This document shows, in pieces, positions 23,869 to 32,461 of a DNA stretch of 32,500 nucleotides; the stretch's first letter is position 1, and every line of letters begins with the position of its first letter. Below the pieces are notes generated by a model, which was not told the origin of the DNA, ran no database searches, and saw only the letters and a list, made by a program, of their open reading frames with translations. Made by a program: the position numbers and the translations under genes. The stretch is from an uncultured Opitutia bacterium (GTDB lineage: Bacteria > Verrucomicrobiota > Verrucomicrobiia > Opitutales > Opitutaceae). The DNA lies in the NCBI GenBank assembly GCA_903872505.1, contig CAIQKV010000040.1, forward strand, positions 1 through 32,500, given 5' to 3'.

Positions 23869-25392
23869 TCAGGCGGCGGCCGGCGTGCGGCCCATGGCGG
23901 CGGCGAGCAGCCGCTCGGGCGTGGCTTCCGCCCGGGTGAACATGCCGCCGATGCGGCCTTCGTGCAGCATGAGGATGCGGTCGCTCATCCCCATGAGCTC
24001 GGGCAGCTCGCTGGAGACGAGCACCACGGCCTTCCCCTGCGCAGTGAGCTCGTTGATGAGCGCGTAGACCTCGATCTTTGCGCCGACGTCGATGCCGCGC
24101 GTCGGCTCGTCGAGGAACACCACGCGCGGCCCGGTCATCAGCGCCTTGCCCAGGACGACCTTCTGCTGGTTGCCGCCCGAGAGCGTGCCGACCACCGTCT
24201 CGAGCGACGGGGCTTTCACGCGCAGCGAGTTGAACAGCCCCTGGTTGGCGTGTGCCTCGCGCTCGTCGTCGATCAGCGCCCCGCGGCGCAGGCGGGTGAT
24301 GGAGGAGAGCGAGAGATTGAACCCGATGCTCTCGCCGAGGATGAGGCCGTAGCGCTTGCGGTCCTCGCTGGCGAGCACCAGGCCCGCGGCCAGGGCGGCC
24401 GCCGGCGAGGCGGCGGCCAGCGGCCGGCCCCCGAGTTGCACGCGGCCGCCCAGCCGGACGCCCCAGGCGCCGAACAGATGCATGAGCAGCTCGGTGCGGC
24501 CGGCGCCCATCAGTCCGCCGACGCCGAGCACCTCGCCGGCCCGGACCGCGAAAGAAACGTGGTGCAGCCGGGCCGGCCCACCGCGTTCGGCGGCGACGCT
24601 CAGGTCCTCGACGCGGAGCCGGATCTCGCCGGGATGTGCGGCGTGCCGGGGGAAGAGCTCGGTGATTTCCCGGCCCACCATCGCGCGGATGACCTCGGAC
24701 TTGCTGGTGGCCGGCGTCGCGAGCGTGGTGATGGTGGCGCCGTCGCGCAGCACGGTGATGCGGTCGGCGATGGCGAACACCTCGTCGAGCTTGTGGGAGA
24801 CATAGATGCAGGCGATGCCGCGGCGGCGGAATTCGCGCAGCAGGTCGAGCAGCGTGGCGACCTCCCGCTCGGCGAGCGCGGCCGTGGGTTCGTCGAGAAT
24901 CAGGACGCGGGCCTCCTTGCCGAGCGCCTTGGCGATCTCGACCAGCTGCCGGCTGCCGACCCCGAGCTCGCTGACGGGCGTGTCGGGCGCGACGTCGAGG
25001 CCGACCCGGGCGAGCAGCGTGCGCGCCTCCCGCCAGGTCGCGTCCCAGTCGATGAGCGCGCCCCGCCGGTGCTCGCAGCCGAGAAAAAGGTTTTCCGCGA
25101 CGCTCAGCTCGTCGACCAGAGCCAGTTCCTGGTAGATGACCGCCAGCCCGTGGCGCTGGGCGTCGGCGATGGAGCCGAACTGCGCGGGGGCGCCGTCAAG
25201 GAAGAGCTCCCCCTCGTAGCTGCCGTGCGGGTGCAGGCCGGAGAGGAGCTTGATGAGCGTGGACTTGCCCGCGCCGTTCTCGCCGCACAGGGCGTGGATC
25301 TCGCCGGGGCGCAGGTCGAAGCTGACCTCGCGCAGCGCGGTGACGCCCGGAAAGCGCTTCGTGATGGAACGGGCTTCGAGCAGGGCCGGCAT
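23869..25392 (-). CDS. xylG: Sugar ABC transporter ATP-binding protein (XylG-like)
   Basis: 507 residues with two ABC domains, as in XylG/RbsA/MglA. The first has Walker A GENGAGKST (37-45), the unusual signature LGVGSRQLVEIA and Walker B VLILDEPTAAL. The second has a degenerate Walker A (GLMGAGRTE), a full signature LSGGNQQKV and VVFLDEPTRGID. This asymmetry is normal for monosaccharide importers. ATG at 25392 overlaps the xylF stop by one base (TAATG). It energises uptake with xylF and xylH. Confidence 0.95.
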   Translation of the reverse strand: MPALLEARSITKRFPGVTALREVSFDLRPGEIHALCGENGAGKSTLIKLLSGLHPHGSYEGELFLDGAPAQFGSIADAQRHGLAVIYQELALVDELSVAENLFLGCEHRRGALIDWDATWREARTLLARVGLDVAPDTPVSELGVGSRQLVEIAKALGKEARVLILDEPTAALAEREVATLLDLLREFRRRGIACIYVSHKLDEVFAIADRITVLRDGATITTLATPATSKSEVIRAMVGREITELFPRHAAHPGEIRLRVEDLSVAAERGGPARLHHVSFAVRAGEVLGVGGLMGAGRTELLMHLFGAWGVRLGGRVQLGGRPLAAASPAAALAAGLVLASEDRKRYGLILGESIGFNLSLSSITRLRRGALIDDEREAHANQGLFNSLRVKAPSLETVVGTLSGGNQQKVVLGKALMTGPRVVFLDEPTRGIDVGAKIEVYALINELTAQGKAVVLVSSELPELMGMSDRILMLHEGRIGGMFTRAEATPERLLAAAMGRTPAAA

Positions 25393-26429
25393 TATTTTGG
25401 GAAGACGGCGTCCCGGGCGTGCACGCCGTCGGCGATGACGGTGGACTCTAGGTTGTCCTTGGTGACGGTGACGACCGTGAGCAGGACGGCGGGCACCTTC
25501 ACCTGGCCGTTGTCGATGTCGTCGTGGGTCACGATGGTCTGACGGCGGGCCAGCTTGTTCGCGAATTCGGCGGCGGTGCGGGTCAGGTTTTTCAGCGGCT
25601 TGTAGATGGTCATGGCCTGCGTGCCGCGCGCGATGCGCTGGCAGGCGGAGAGGTCGGCGTCCTGCCCAGTGACGACGATCTGGCCGGCCAGGCCCTCCTC
25701 GAGCAGGGCCTGGATGCACCCGCCGGCGGTGCCGTCGTTGGACACGAGCACGGCGTCGATATTCCGGCCGGCCCGGGTGATCGCGGCGTTGGTGATTTTT
25801 TTCGCGTTCTCCGGGCGCCAGTCGTCGGCCCAGTCCTCGTGCACGACCTCGAACGCGCCGCTGGCGATGAGCGGGGCGAGGACCCGGTCCTGGCCCTCCT
25901 TGAACATGAAGGCGTTGTGGTCGGTCTTCGACCCGTAGATGCGCACGAGGCGGCAATGGCGGCCGCGAAAGGCATCGACGAGGTACTGGGCCTGCAGTTC
26001 GCCGACCCGGACGTTGTCGAACGCGACGTAGAGATCGAGGTCGCAGCCCGTGATCAGCCGGTCGTAGGAGAGGACCGGGATGCCGGCCTCGTGGGCCAGG
26101 CGCACGGCCTTGGCCATCGCGGCGCCGTCGTGGGGGATGATGACGAGCGCGTCGACCCGGTTGCTGATCAGGGCCTCCACGTCCTTGACCTGGCGGACAT
26201 CGTCGCTGTTGGCGGACTGGACGAGCACGTCGACGCCGAGTTCCTGGCAGCGGGCGGTGAACAGCTCCTTGTCGCGCTGCCAGCGCTCCTCCTTGAGCGT
26301 GTCCATCGAGAAGCCGATCACGGGGCGGTGCGGGCCGGCGGCGGCCGTACCCCGGCCGCGGCGGAGCGTGAGGCCGATGAGGAGCGAAAGGACCAGCGAG
26401 AGAACGACCAAGCCAAGGCGGTATTTCAT
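25392..26429 (-). CDS. xylF: D-xylose-type periplasmic binding protein (XylF)
   Basis: 345 residues. A hydrophobic N-terminus (1-22) without a lipobox is a signal peptide or anchor. The mature part matches E. coli XylF closely by eye: EERWQRDKELF, VLVQSANSDD, DALVIIPHDG, VLSYDRLITGCDLDLYVAFDN, VVTGQDADLSACQRIA and QAMTIYKPLKNL. The Arg, Asn and Asp positions that hold xylose appear kept. It is the first gene of the transporter group. No xylose isomerase, xylulokinase or dedicated regulator is in the window, though AraC regulators lie elsewhere. Confidence 0.93.
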   Translation of the reverse strand: MKYRLGLVVLSLVLSLLIGLTLRRGRGTAAAGPHRPVIGFSMDTLKEERWQRDKELFTARCQELGVDVLVQSANSDDVRQVKDVEALISNRVDALVIIPHDGAAMAKAVRLAHEAGIPVLSYDRLITGCDLDLYVAFDNVRVGELQAQYLVDAFRGRHCRLVRIYGSKTDHNAFMFKEGQDRVLAPLIASGAFEVVHEDWADDWRPENAKKITNAAITRAGRNIDAVLVSNDGTAGGCIQALLEEGLAGQIVVTGQDADLSACQRIARGTQAMTIYKPLKNLTRTAAEFANKLARRQTIVTHDDIDNGQVKVPAVLLTVVTVTKDNLESTVIADGVHARDAVFPK

Positions 26430-26509
26430 GGGGCGGGGTACAGCGGGAAATCAAGGCGAGGGAAAGTTAATTTACAACGGCGGAACGGCGTGCGACCTTC
26501 GACGTTTTG

Positions 26510-27007
26510 GTGAAACTGGAAAATACCAAGCTCCTCAGCCTGCCGGACGCCGTCGCGGCGCGCGAGGCGTTCCGGGCCTCCGGCAAGCGCGTGGTGCTGA
26601 CCAACGGGGTCTTTGACCTGTTGCACCCGGGGCACCGGCATTCGCTCGCGGCGGCGCGCGCGCAGGGCGACACGTTGTTCGTGGCCATCAACAGCGATGC
26701 GAGTGTCCGGGCGATCAAGGGTCCAACGCGGCCCATCCAGAATGAGGCGGAGCGGGCCCGGGCCCTCGCGGCGCTGGCCGAGGTGGACGGCGTCGTGATC
26801 TTCCACGAGCCGCGGCTGACACGGGAGATCCGCGCGCTGCGGCCCGATGTCTACTGCAAGGCGGGCGACTACACACCCGAAAAGCTCAATCCAGAAGAGC
26901 GGCAAGCCTTGGAGGAAGTGGGGGCGGAGATCAAGTTCGTGCCTTTCCTGCCGGGCCACAGCACCACGGCGCTCATCGAGAAAATGAAGGCGGCCGGAAA
27001 ACTTTGA
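26510..27007 (+). CDS. rfaE2: D-glycero-beta-D-manno-heptose 1-phosphate adenylyltransferase (stand-alone)
   Basis: 165 residues from GTG 26510; a TTG at 26507 is adjacent and also possible. The nucleotidyltransferase fold shows GVFDLLHPGHRHSLAAAR (HxGH motif) and LFVAINSDASVRAIKGPTRPI. It corresponds to the C-terminal half of HldE, here separate from the sugar kinase half. It makes ADP-heptose for the LPS inner core, supporting a Gram-negative envelope. The kinase (rfaE1) is not in the window. The stop is five bases before the purN ATG. It is divergent from xylF with 80 bases between. Confidence 0.94.
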   Translation: MKLENTKLLSLPDAVAAREAFRASGKRVVLTNGVFDLLHPGHRHSLAAARAQGDTLFVAINSDASVRAIKGPTRPIQNEAERARALAALAEVDGVVIFHEPRLTREIRALRPDVYCKAGDYTPEKLNPEERQALEEVGAEIKFVPFLPGHSTTALIEKMKAAGKL

Positions 27008-27012
27008 AAACC

Positions 27013-27585
27013 ATGCGCGTTGTCATTCTAGGCTCCGGGCGCGGCTCCAACGCCGAGGCCATCCTCGCGGCGCAGCAGGCTGGCCGGCTCGGCCGGGCCC
27101 GCGTGGTGCAGATCTTTTCCGACCGGCCGGAGGCGGGGATTCTCGCGCTGGGCGCACGCTTCGGCGTGCCGGCGGCGTTTGTGGATCCGGCGCCGTTCAA
27201 GACCAAGCTGGAGGGGGAAGGCGAGGCGCGGTTCATCGCGGCGGTCAGCGCAGCCAAGCCCGACCTGGTCGTGCTCGCCGGCTTCATGCGCGTGCTGAAG
27301 CCGGGTTTCCTGAATGCGTTTGCTGGCAAGATCATCAATCTCCATCCGAGCCTGCTGCCGAGTTTCCCGGGACTGGACGCCATCGGTCAGGCGTATCGGC
27401 GCGGGGTGAAAGTCACCGGCTGCACGGTCCACGCCGTCACGACTGAGGTGGACGGCGGCCCAATCCTTGACCAGGCGGCGGTGCGCGTGGAGCCAGGTGA
27501 CACGCTTGAGTCTCTGACGGCGAGGATCCACGCGGCCGAACACGCGCTGCTGCCCGCGGTCATCGCGCGGCTTAGCGAGCGCTGA
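27013..27585 (+). CDS. purN: Phosphoribosylglycinamide formyltransferase
   Basis: 190 residues from ATG 27013 (a TTG at 27004 is in frame but inside the previous stop). GSGRGSNAEAI binds the phosphate. Catalytic residues are Asn109 and His111 (INLHPSLLPSF) and Asp147 (EVDGGPILDQ). It transfers formyl from 10-formyl-tetrahydrofolate to GAR in purine synthesis. It follows the heptose gene by five bases and precedes an AraC regulator by nine, so the three are probably one transcript despite different roles. Confidence 0.95.
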   Translation: MRVVILGSGRGSNAEAILAAQQAGRLGRARVVQIFSDRPEAGILALGARFGVPAAFVDPAPFKTKLEGEGEARFIAAVSAAKPDLVVLAGFMRVLKPGFLNAFAGKIINLHPSLLPSFPGLDAIGQAYRRGVKVTGCTVHAVTTEVDGGPILDQAAVRVEPGDTLESLTARIHAAEHALLPAVIARLSER

Positions 27586-27594
27586 TTTTTCTGC

Positions 27595-28383
27595 ATGGAC
27601 GCCGCCGTCTGGCAGATGCCGCTGAAGAATCCACCCCGGCTGGTGCAAGCCGGCCGCGCCGTGCACGGCCGCACCCACGCGGTCGAGGAGTTCCAGCTGC
27701 CCGAACTTTGGAGCCTGCACCTGTACAGCTACGATGGCACGGTCACCATCGACGGCCGCGAGTTCGCCATCGCCCCCCGGTGGGCGGGGATCACGCCACC
27801 GAACACGCGGATCACCTACCGGTTTCACGGCGAGTCCCGCCATGTGTTCGCGCACTTCCGCCTGCCCGAAGGTGGCGACTTAGTCGCAATGCCGGCGATG
27901 CAGGACATGGGTGACGTGTTTGGCCCCCTCACCCGGGCCGTGGAGGAAGCGGCCGGCTGGCTGCCCGCGCAGCCGTGCCGCGCCTCCGTGCGGCTGTGGG
28001 ACGTGCTCTGGCAGCTGGCCGGACAGCCGCTCGCCGAGCGCGCGCCGCACAAACGGTTGCATCCGGCGCTCAGCCAGGCCGTGCGCGACATCGAGCTCAT
28101 GCTTTCCCAGCCGCTGGAGATCCCGGCGATCGCCCGGCGCGCGGAAATCTCGCACAACCACCTCACGCGCCTCTTCCGGGCGCAGTTTGGCGTGACGGTC
28201 GAGGGCTACATCCGGCAGCGCCGGGTGGAGCGCGCGCTGCACCTGCTCGCCCACACCACGCTCACCGTGAAGACGATCGCGGGCGAGGTGGGCCTGCCGG
28301 ACCTGCATTTTTTCAACAAGACCATCCGGACGGCGGCGGGCCTGAGCCCGCGCGAGTACCGCGAACAGCGCGGCGCGGCGTGA
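27595..28383 (+). CDS. AraC-family transcriptional regulator
   Basis: 262 residues. An N-terminal cupin-like part (about 15-95, LHLYSYDGTVTIDGREFAIAPRWAGITPP) is followed by a linker and two helix-turn-helix motifs (about 165-258): IPAIARRAEISHNHLTRLFRAQFG and VKTIAGEVGLPDLHFFNKTIRTAAGLSPREY. ATG at 27595. Ligand and targets unknown; it lies in a mixed operon with purN and ahead of prmA. The cupin suggests a sugar or other small ligand. Confidence 0.92.
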   Translation: MDAAVWQMPLKNPPRLVQAGRAVHGRTHAVEEFQLPELWSLHLYSYDGTVTIDGREFAIAPRWAGITPPNTRITYRFHGESRHVFAHFRLPEGGDLVAMPAMQDMGDVFGPLTRAVEEAAGWLPAQPCRASVRLWDVLWQLAGQPLAERAPHKRLHPALSQAVRDIELMLSQPLEIPAIARRAEISHNHLTRLFRAQFGVTVEGYIRQRRVERALHLLAHTTLTVKTIAGEVGLPDLHFFNKTIRTAAGLSPREYREQRGAA

Positions 28384-28428
28384 CCGGATTGAGGTTGCGG
28401 CGGATCCGGCGCCGGGGAACGTTCAGCC

Positions 28429-29319
28429 ATGGACCTGTGCGAAATCCGGATCGAGATTCCTGCCGGCCGTGCCGATGAGACGGACGAGGTGCTGCTGGAA
28501 CTGGGCCTCGAGGGCTGGAGCCTGTTGGAAGACGCGGTCGCCCGGCGCGCCTGGGTGGTCGGAATCTTCGCCAACGAAACCGAGGCCAAAAGCCGCTGGA
28601 GCGAACTGAGTCCGTTGCTGCCGGATCTCCCGCTGGCCGGCCCGGACCTGCGGGTGCTGGCTGACGGCGATTGGCGCGACAGCTACAAGGCCCATTTCAA
28701 AGCCTGGCAATTTGGTCGGCTGCATTGGGTCCCGATTTGGGAACGAGGGATGTTCACTTTGCCGCCAGGCGACGAGGTGCTTTGGCTCGATCCGGGAATG
28801 GCTTTTGGCACCGGGAATCACGAAACGACGCGGCTGTGCGTGGAGCGTCTGGCCTCCCTTGATCCCAAGCGGGAGTCGCCGGGTACAGGCGGGTCCCGGC
28901 GGCGGGTGATTGATGCCGGATGCGGGTCGGGAATCCTCGCCCTGTCAGCCGCGAAGCTGGGTTTTGGCGAGATCATCGGATTCGACAACGACCCCGAGGC
29001 GGTGCGGGTCAGCGAGGAGAACGCGAAACTCAACGATCTCGAGGGCCGGGTGCAGTTCTGCCTGGCCGACTTGGTGACCGGGCTGGAAGGCCGCACCGCC
29101 GAGGTGGTCCTGGCCAATATCCTGGCCGACGTGCTGATACGCTTTGCGCGGGAGCTGGTTGCCGCGGTGGCGCCCGGGGGAACGCTGGTGCTGAGCGGAA
29201 TCCTGGCCGCGGAATGCGCGCAGGTGAAGAAAACTTTTGCCGCGGTGGCACCGGGCTGGGCGATCAAGTCGCGCACCCTGGGCGAATGGAGCGACGTGGT
29301 TTTGACCCGGCCGGCTTAG
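28429..29319 (+). CDS. prmA: Ribosomal protein L11 methyltransferase (PrmA)
   Basis: 296 residues, the usual PrmA length. The N-terminal substrate domain (1-100) is followed by [12 protein letters not shown], the SAM-binding [38 protein letters not shown] and the catalytic-region [11 protein letters not shown]. PrmA trimethylates lysines of ribosomal protein L11. ATG at 28429, 45 bases after the AraC stop. It converges with accC; a hairpin followed by T bases on the minus strand lies just beyond its stop. Some insertion around residues 145-160 ([16 protein letters not shown]) is seen. Confidence 0.93.
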   Translation: MDLCEIRIEIPAGRADETDEVLLELGLEGWSLLEDAVARRAWVVGIFANETEAKSRWSELSPLLPDLPLAGPDLRVLADGDWRDSYKAHFKAWQFGRLHWVPIWERGMFTLPPGDEVLWLDPGMAFGTGNHETTRLCVERLASLDPKRESPGTGGSRRRVIDAGCGSGILALSAAKLGFGEIIGFDNDPEAVRVSEENAKLNDLEGRVQFCLADLVTGLEGRTAEVVLANILADVLIRFARELVAAVAPGGTLVLSGILAAECAQVKKTFAAVAPGWAIKSRTLGEWSDVVLTRPA

Positions 29320-29330
29320 GTGCGGGCCCG

Positions 29331-29355
29331 AAAAGGCCGGCGGGTGACGCCGGCC
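29331..29355 (-). terminator. Candidate terminator of the accB-accC transcript
   Basis: On the minus strand GGCCGGCG, loop TCACC, CGCCGGCC is an eight-pair GC stem, followed by TTTT (plus-strand AAAA at 29331-29334) then CGGG. It is 35 bases after the accC stop. The T-run is short but the stem is strong. Confidence 0.6.
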
Positions 29356-29371
29356 CGGTTGCAGGCGGGAG

Positions 29372-29392
29372 CTAAGGCGCGGTGCGCCTTAG
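29372..29392. repeat. Perfect hairpin spanning the accC stop codon
   Basis: CTAAGGCGC and GCGCCTTAG are exact nine-base reverse complements with a three-base loop (GGT). The accC stop codon (29391-29389) lies within one arm. It may be a first terminator-like or 3'-end protecting element ahead of the hairpin at 29331-29355. Confidence 0.55.
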
Positions 29393-30753
29393 GAAAACAG
29401 GTCGGGAGGCGTCCGGCTCATGAAGTCCTCCATGTAGGCCGTGGTGGCCTTGCCCTCGATGAAGACGGGGTCGGCCATGATCGCCTTGTGCAGGGGGATG
29501 GTGGTTTTGACGCCGCGGATGATGTACTCGCTCAAGGCGCGATAGATGCGCTCGAGGGCGACCTTCCGCGTGGTGCCGAAGCAGATCAGCTTGCCGATCA
29601 TCGAGTCGTAATGCGACGGGATCACATAGCCGCTGTAGGCATGCGAGTCGACGCGGACGCCGTGACCGCCGGGGGCGTAGTAGAGGCCGATCGTCCCGGG
29701 CGACGGGGCAAAGTTGCGCGAGGGATCCTCGGCGTTGATCCGGCACTCGATGGCGTGCTTCTCGAACTTGATGTCGCCCTGGTCGAACGAGAGCTTTTCG
29801 CCGTTGGCGACGAGGATCTGCTGCTTGATGAGGTCGATCCCGGTGCACTCCTCGGTGACAGGATGCTCCACTTGGATGCGGGTGTTCATCTCGATGAAGT
29901 AAAAATTGCCCTTGGCATCGACGAGGAACTCGATCGTGCCGGCATTCTCGTAGGCGGCGGCCTCGGCGGCGCGCACCGCGGCCTTGCCCATTTTTTTCCG
30001 GAGGTCCGAGCTGAGAAAGGGGGAAGGCGACTCCTCGATGAGCTTCTGGTGGCGGCGCTGGACGGAGCAGTCGCGCTCGCCCAGGTGGAGGACCTTGCCG
30101 TGGGAGTCGGCGAGGATCTGGAACTCGATGTGGCGCGGCTTTTCGATGTAGCGCTCAATGTAGACTGCGCCGTTGCCGAAGGCTTTCTCGGCCTCGTTGC
30201 GGGCGACGTGGTATTCCTTGGCAAAGGAAATGTCGTTGTGCGCGATGCGCATACCGCGGCCGCCACCGCCGGCAACCGCCTTGATGATGACCGGATAGCC
30301 GATCTTGCGGGCGATCTTCACCGCTTCCGTCTCATTTTCGATCGGGCCGTCGGATCCCGGCACAATGGGAACGCCGGCCTTCCTGACGGTGTCCTTGGCA
30401 ACGGCCTTGTCACCCATCATCTTGATGGACTTCGACTTTGGTCCGATGAACTTGATGTTACACGACTCACATTGCTCGGCAAACTTGGCGTTTTCGGAAA
30501 GGAAACCGTAACCGGGGTGAATGGCGTCAACATCGGCGATCTCGGCTGCGCTGATGATGCGGTCGGCCCGGAGGTAACTGTCGGCGCTCTTCGGTCCACC
30601 GATGCAGATCGCCTCGTCCGCCAGTTGGACGTGCAGCGACTGGACGTCAGCTTCGGAGTAAACAGCGAGGGTTTTGATGCCTAACTCACGGCATGCTCGA
30701 ACGATACGAAGGGCGATTTCACCGCGGTTCGCGATGAGGATTTTCTGAATCAT
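29389..30753 (-). CDS. accC: Biotin carboxylase subunit of acetyl-CoA carboxylase
   Basis: 454 residues (E. coli AccC has 449). The N-terminal [21 protein letters not shown] is almost universal. The ATP-grasp Gly-rich loop GGGGRGM (162-168), the [11 protein letters not shown] element and the catalytic [10 protein letters not shown] (about 293-302) are all kept. It carboxylates the biotin on AccB using ATP and bicarbonate, the first half of malonyl-CoA synthesis. It follows accB by 89 bases on the same strand, the usual accBC pairing. ATG at 30753. The carboxyltransferase genes accA/accD are not in the window. Confidence 0.97.
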   Translation of the reverse strand: MIQKILIANRGEIALRIVRACRELGIKTLAVYSEADVQSLHVQLADEAICIGGPKSADSYLRADRIISAAEIADVDAIHPGYGFLSENAKFAEQCESCNIKFIGPKSKSIKMMGDKAVAKDTVRKAGVPIVPGSDGPIENETEAVKIARKIGYPVIIKAVAGGGGRGMRIAHNDISFAKEYHVARNEAEKAFGNGAVYIERYIEKPRHIEFQILADSHGKVLHLGERDCSVQRRHQKLIEESPSPFLSSDLRKKMGKAAVRAAEAAAYENAGTIEFLVDAKGNFYFIEMNTRIQVEHPVTEECTGIDLIKQQILVANGEKLSFDQGDIKFEKHAIECRINAEDPSRNFAPSPGTIGLYYAPGGHGVRVDSHAYSGYVIPSHYDSMIGKLICFGTTRKVALERIYRALSEYIIRGVKTTIPLHKAIMADPVFIEGKATTAYMEDFMSRTPPDLFS

Positions 30754-30842
30754 GTGGAATGCGGTAGTCTGACTCCGGGTCGGCGCGGGGCAGGACGAGC
30801 TTTGCGGCTGGCCTGCGGCGGACTCGGAGGCATCGGTGCGGA

Positions 30843-31331
30843 TCAGCCCTGCTTTACCTTAAATAGGCGCTGGCCGTATTCGACCGGCTGACCGTTTTCG
30901 ACGAGAGCCTCGACGACAGTCCCTTTGACCTCCGCCTGGATCTCGTTCATGATTTTCATGGCCTCGATGATGCAGACCACGGTGTTTTCAACGACCTTGG
31001 TGCCAGCCTCTGCGAATGGTTTGCTCTCAGGGGAAGCTGCGCGATAGAAAGTCCCAACCATCGGTGATTTAACGTAGATTACGCCTTCCTCTTCCTTGGC
31101 ATGACCCAATGGGGTGGCAGGGGAGGCGGAACCCGACGCAGACGGCTGGGGTGCAGCCACAGCCTCGACCACCGGGAATGGGGAGTTAGACCCGCGCCCA
31201 GCGGAAATAACGGGCAATCCATTGCCACCACGTCGAATCTTAAGCTTAAATCCCTCTTCCTCCACCGCGAACTCACTCAGCTCGGAGCGCTTCATGAGCT
31301 CGATGATTTGTTTGATCTGTTTTAGGTCCAA
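30843..31331 (-). CDS. accB: Biotin carboxyl carrier protein of acetyl-CoA carboxylase
   Basis: 162 residues. The N-terminal helical part ([16 protein letters not shown]) is typical. A Pro/Ser/Ala linker (50-78) leads to the biotinyl domain, where the biotin site is EAMKIMNE with Lys126. [17 protein letters not shown] is the conserved thumb region. The start is TTG at 31331 with AAGG six bases upstream, one of few ribosome sites here; no in-frame ATG is nearby. It heads accB-accC. The upstream region is AT-rich and probably holds the promoter, with TATAAA on the minus strand at 31472-31467 a weak candidate. Confidence 0.95.
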   Translation of the reverse strand: MDLKQIKQIIELMKRSELSEFAVEEEGFKLKIRRGGNGLPVISAGRGSNSPFPVVEAVAAPQPSASGSASPATPLGHAKEEEGVIYVKSPMVGTFYRAASPESKPFAEAGTKVVENTVVCIIEAMKIMNEIQAEVKGTVVEALVENGQPVEYGQRLFKVKQG

Positions 31332-31946
31332 AGAATGCCTTGGTTGGGTTGAATGGTCGGGGAGTTAGTAGGAAAACAGGGCATGTCGTTCAAAACGATT
31401 TAAATTCTCATGGCAATCATTGAATTTGATGCGGAAATAGCATGAAATCATCAAAAAACACCCTAGTTTATAACATGAGACCAGAACCTCCGAATTACTA
31501 AATCGGTCGCGTTGATTAGTTCTCATGGAATTGGGGAATATTGTCATAAAATAGGCAAAAAACAGGCTATTTGTCGTAAAAACGCCCATATAACCTGAAT
31601 AAATCATGTTTCTGAGTTGTCGGGATCAAAGCACTGGGGGAGGTAGTTTTGCCCAGAAGTTCAGATGCCTAGACTGTGCAACTGAGTGTGGCTACAATCA
31701 GCAACTCTTGGGGGGCCCTTTTGGGTAGGAGTGCGCGGTAACTACAATAACCTCCCGTGTGTCTCAGGGACTGCCTGATGATTCCATCGCTGTCGGTTGC
31801 CACCACGGGAGGCGCGCTTTCAGGGCAAAGCCAGTCTGCCAACTGCTGGATCGCCAGGCCGCCAATACCGGACGATCCGACATTGTGGATGCCTTTTGGG
31901 GCGTGGCAAGGCGCCAAGATTTCGCGAAGTCGAAAAATCCCCCTGA

Positions 31947-31972
31947 TTTCCGCCGCCGGCCGGTGGCGGAAA
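31947..31972. repeat. Strong hairpin in the GC-rich intergenic island
   Basis: TTTCCGCC and GGCGGAAA are perfect arms flanking the inner GCCGGCCGGT, which can extend the stem. A palindromic TTCGCGAA lies upstream at 31921-31928. On the minus strand the hairpin is followed within about ten bases by ATTTTT. It could end or shape an RNA made from this island. Confidence 0.45.
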
Positions 31973-32374
31973 CCATTAGAAAAACGCAGGGAGCGGAGTC
32001 TCGTTGCCACACTATGTATCCAAATAGTAGATATTACTTAAGCGCAGAGGGAAGATTGCCGCCCCAGGGATTGCGAACGCCGCAAACCGATGCCGAGATG
32101 CGGTGCCAAATGTCCAATTCAATAGTTTGTATCTAGTTGGTATATAACGTGTACAACCTATGGATGGATAATATCCAAAATAGGCCTTGTATCAGGAACC
32201 ACAGCAAACATGTTTCCGCTCCCTTCGATTCATCCCGGTCTCAGAAATGGGGCAGCGGTGAGGAAGATGGGCAGAGGAAAAAGCGCCGGCGGCTAGTCCA
32301 AAAAGAAATTTTTGGAAAATGTGTTGACGGAGCTTCTGAAAGAATCCTTGCTGAAACTCTTTCCCTAATCGGAA

Positions 32375-32390
32375 GGCTCTTTGAAATTTA
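32375..32390 (+). promoter_or_regulatory. boxA-like antitermination motif
   Basis: GGCTCTTTGAAATTTA closely resembles the boxA of rRNA leaders (E. coli TGCTCTTTAACAATTTA). boxA in the nascent RNA binds NusB/S10 to prevent premature termination. It is followed by two hairpins within 90 bases, as in rrn leaders. It suggests that a plus-strand rRNA operon begins just outside the window. Confidence 0.5.
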
Positions 32391-32400
32391 CTTTGTGCGA

Positions 32401-32421
32401 TTGATTGGGACCCCCAATCAA
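32401..32421 (+). repeat. Perfect nine-base hairpin after boxA
   Basis: TTGATTGGG and CCCAATCAA are exact reverse complements with a three-base loop (ACC). No T-run follows, so it is not a terminator. In an rRNA leader it could be a processing or antitermination structure. Confidence 0.55.
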
Positions 32422-32443
32422 CAATTCCAAACAAAGAATAGAA

Positions 32444-32461
32444 TGTGAGCTTCGGCTCACA
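32444..32461 (+). repeat. UUCG-tetraloop hairpin
   Basis: TGTGAGC-TTCG-GCTCACA forms a seven-pair stem capped by the very stable UUCG loop. Flanking GAA (32441-32443) and TTC (32465-32467) could extend it after a short bulge. UUCG loops are frequent in structured and ribosomal RNA, supporting a transcribed plus-strand leader. Confidence 0.6.

Noticed and set aside
31365-31607. An 80-codon minus-strand frame upstream of accB
   Set aside because: It lies in AT-rich DNA, has no recognisable domain and no ribosome site; it more likely covers the accB promoter region.
31669-32010. A 113-codon minus-strand frame in the GC-rich island
   Set aside because: The region has competing frames on both strands and no motif; I report it as an unexplained island instead.
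32137-32448. A 103-codon open frame near the right edge
   Set aside because: It runs over the boxA-like motif and the first hairpin, has no ribosome site and resembles no protein.
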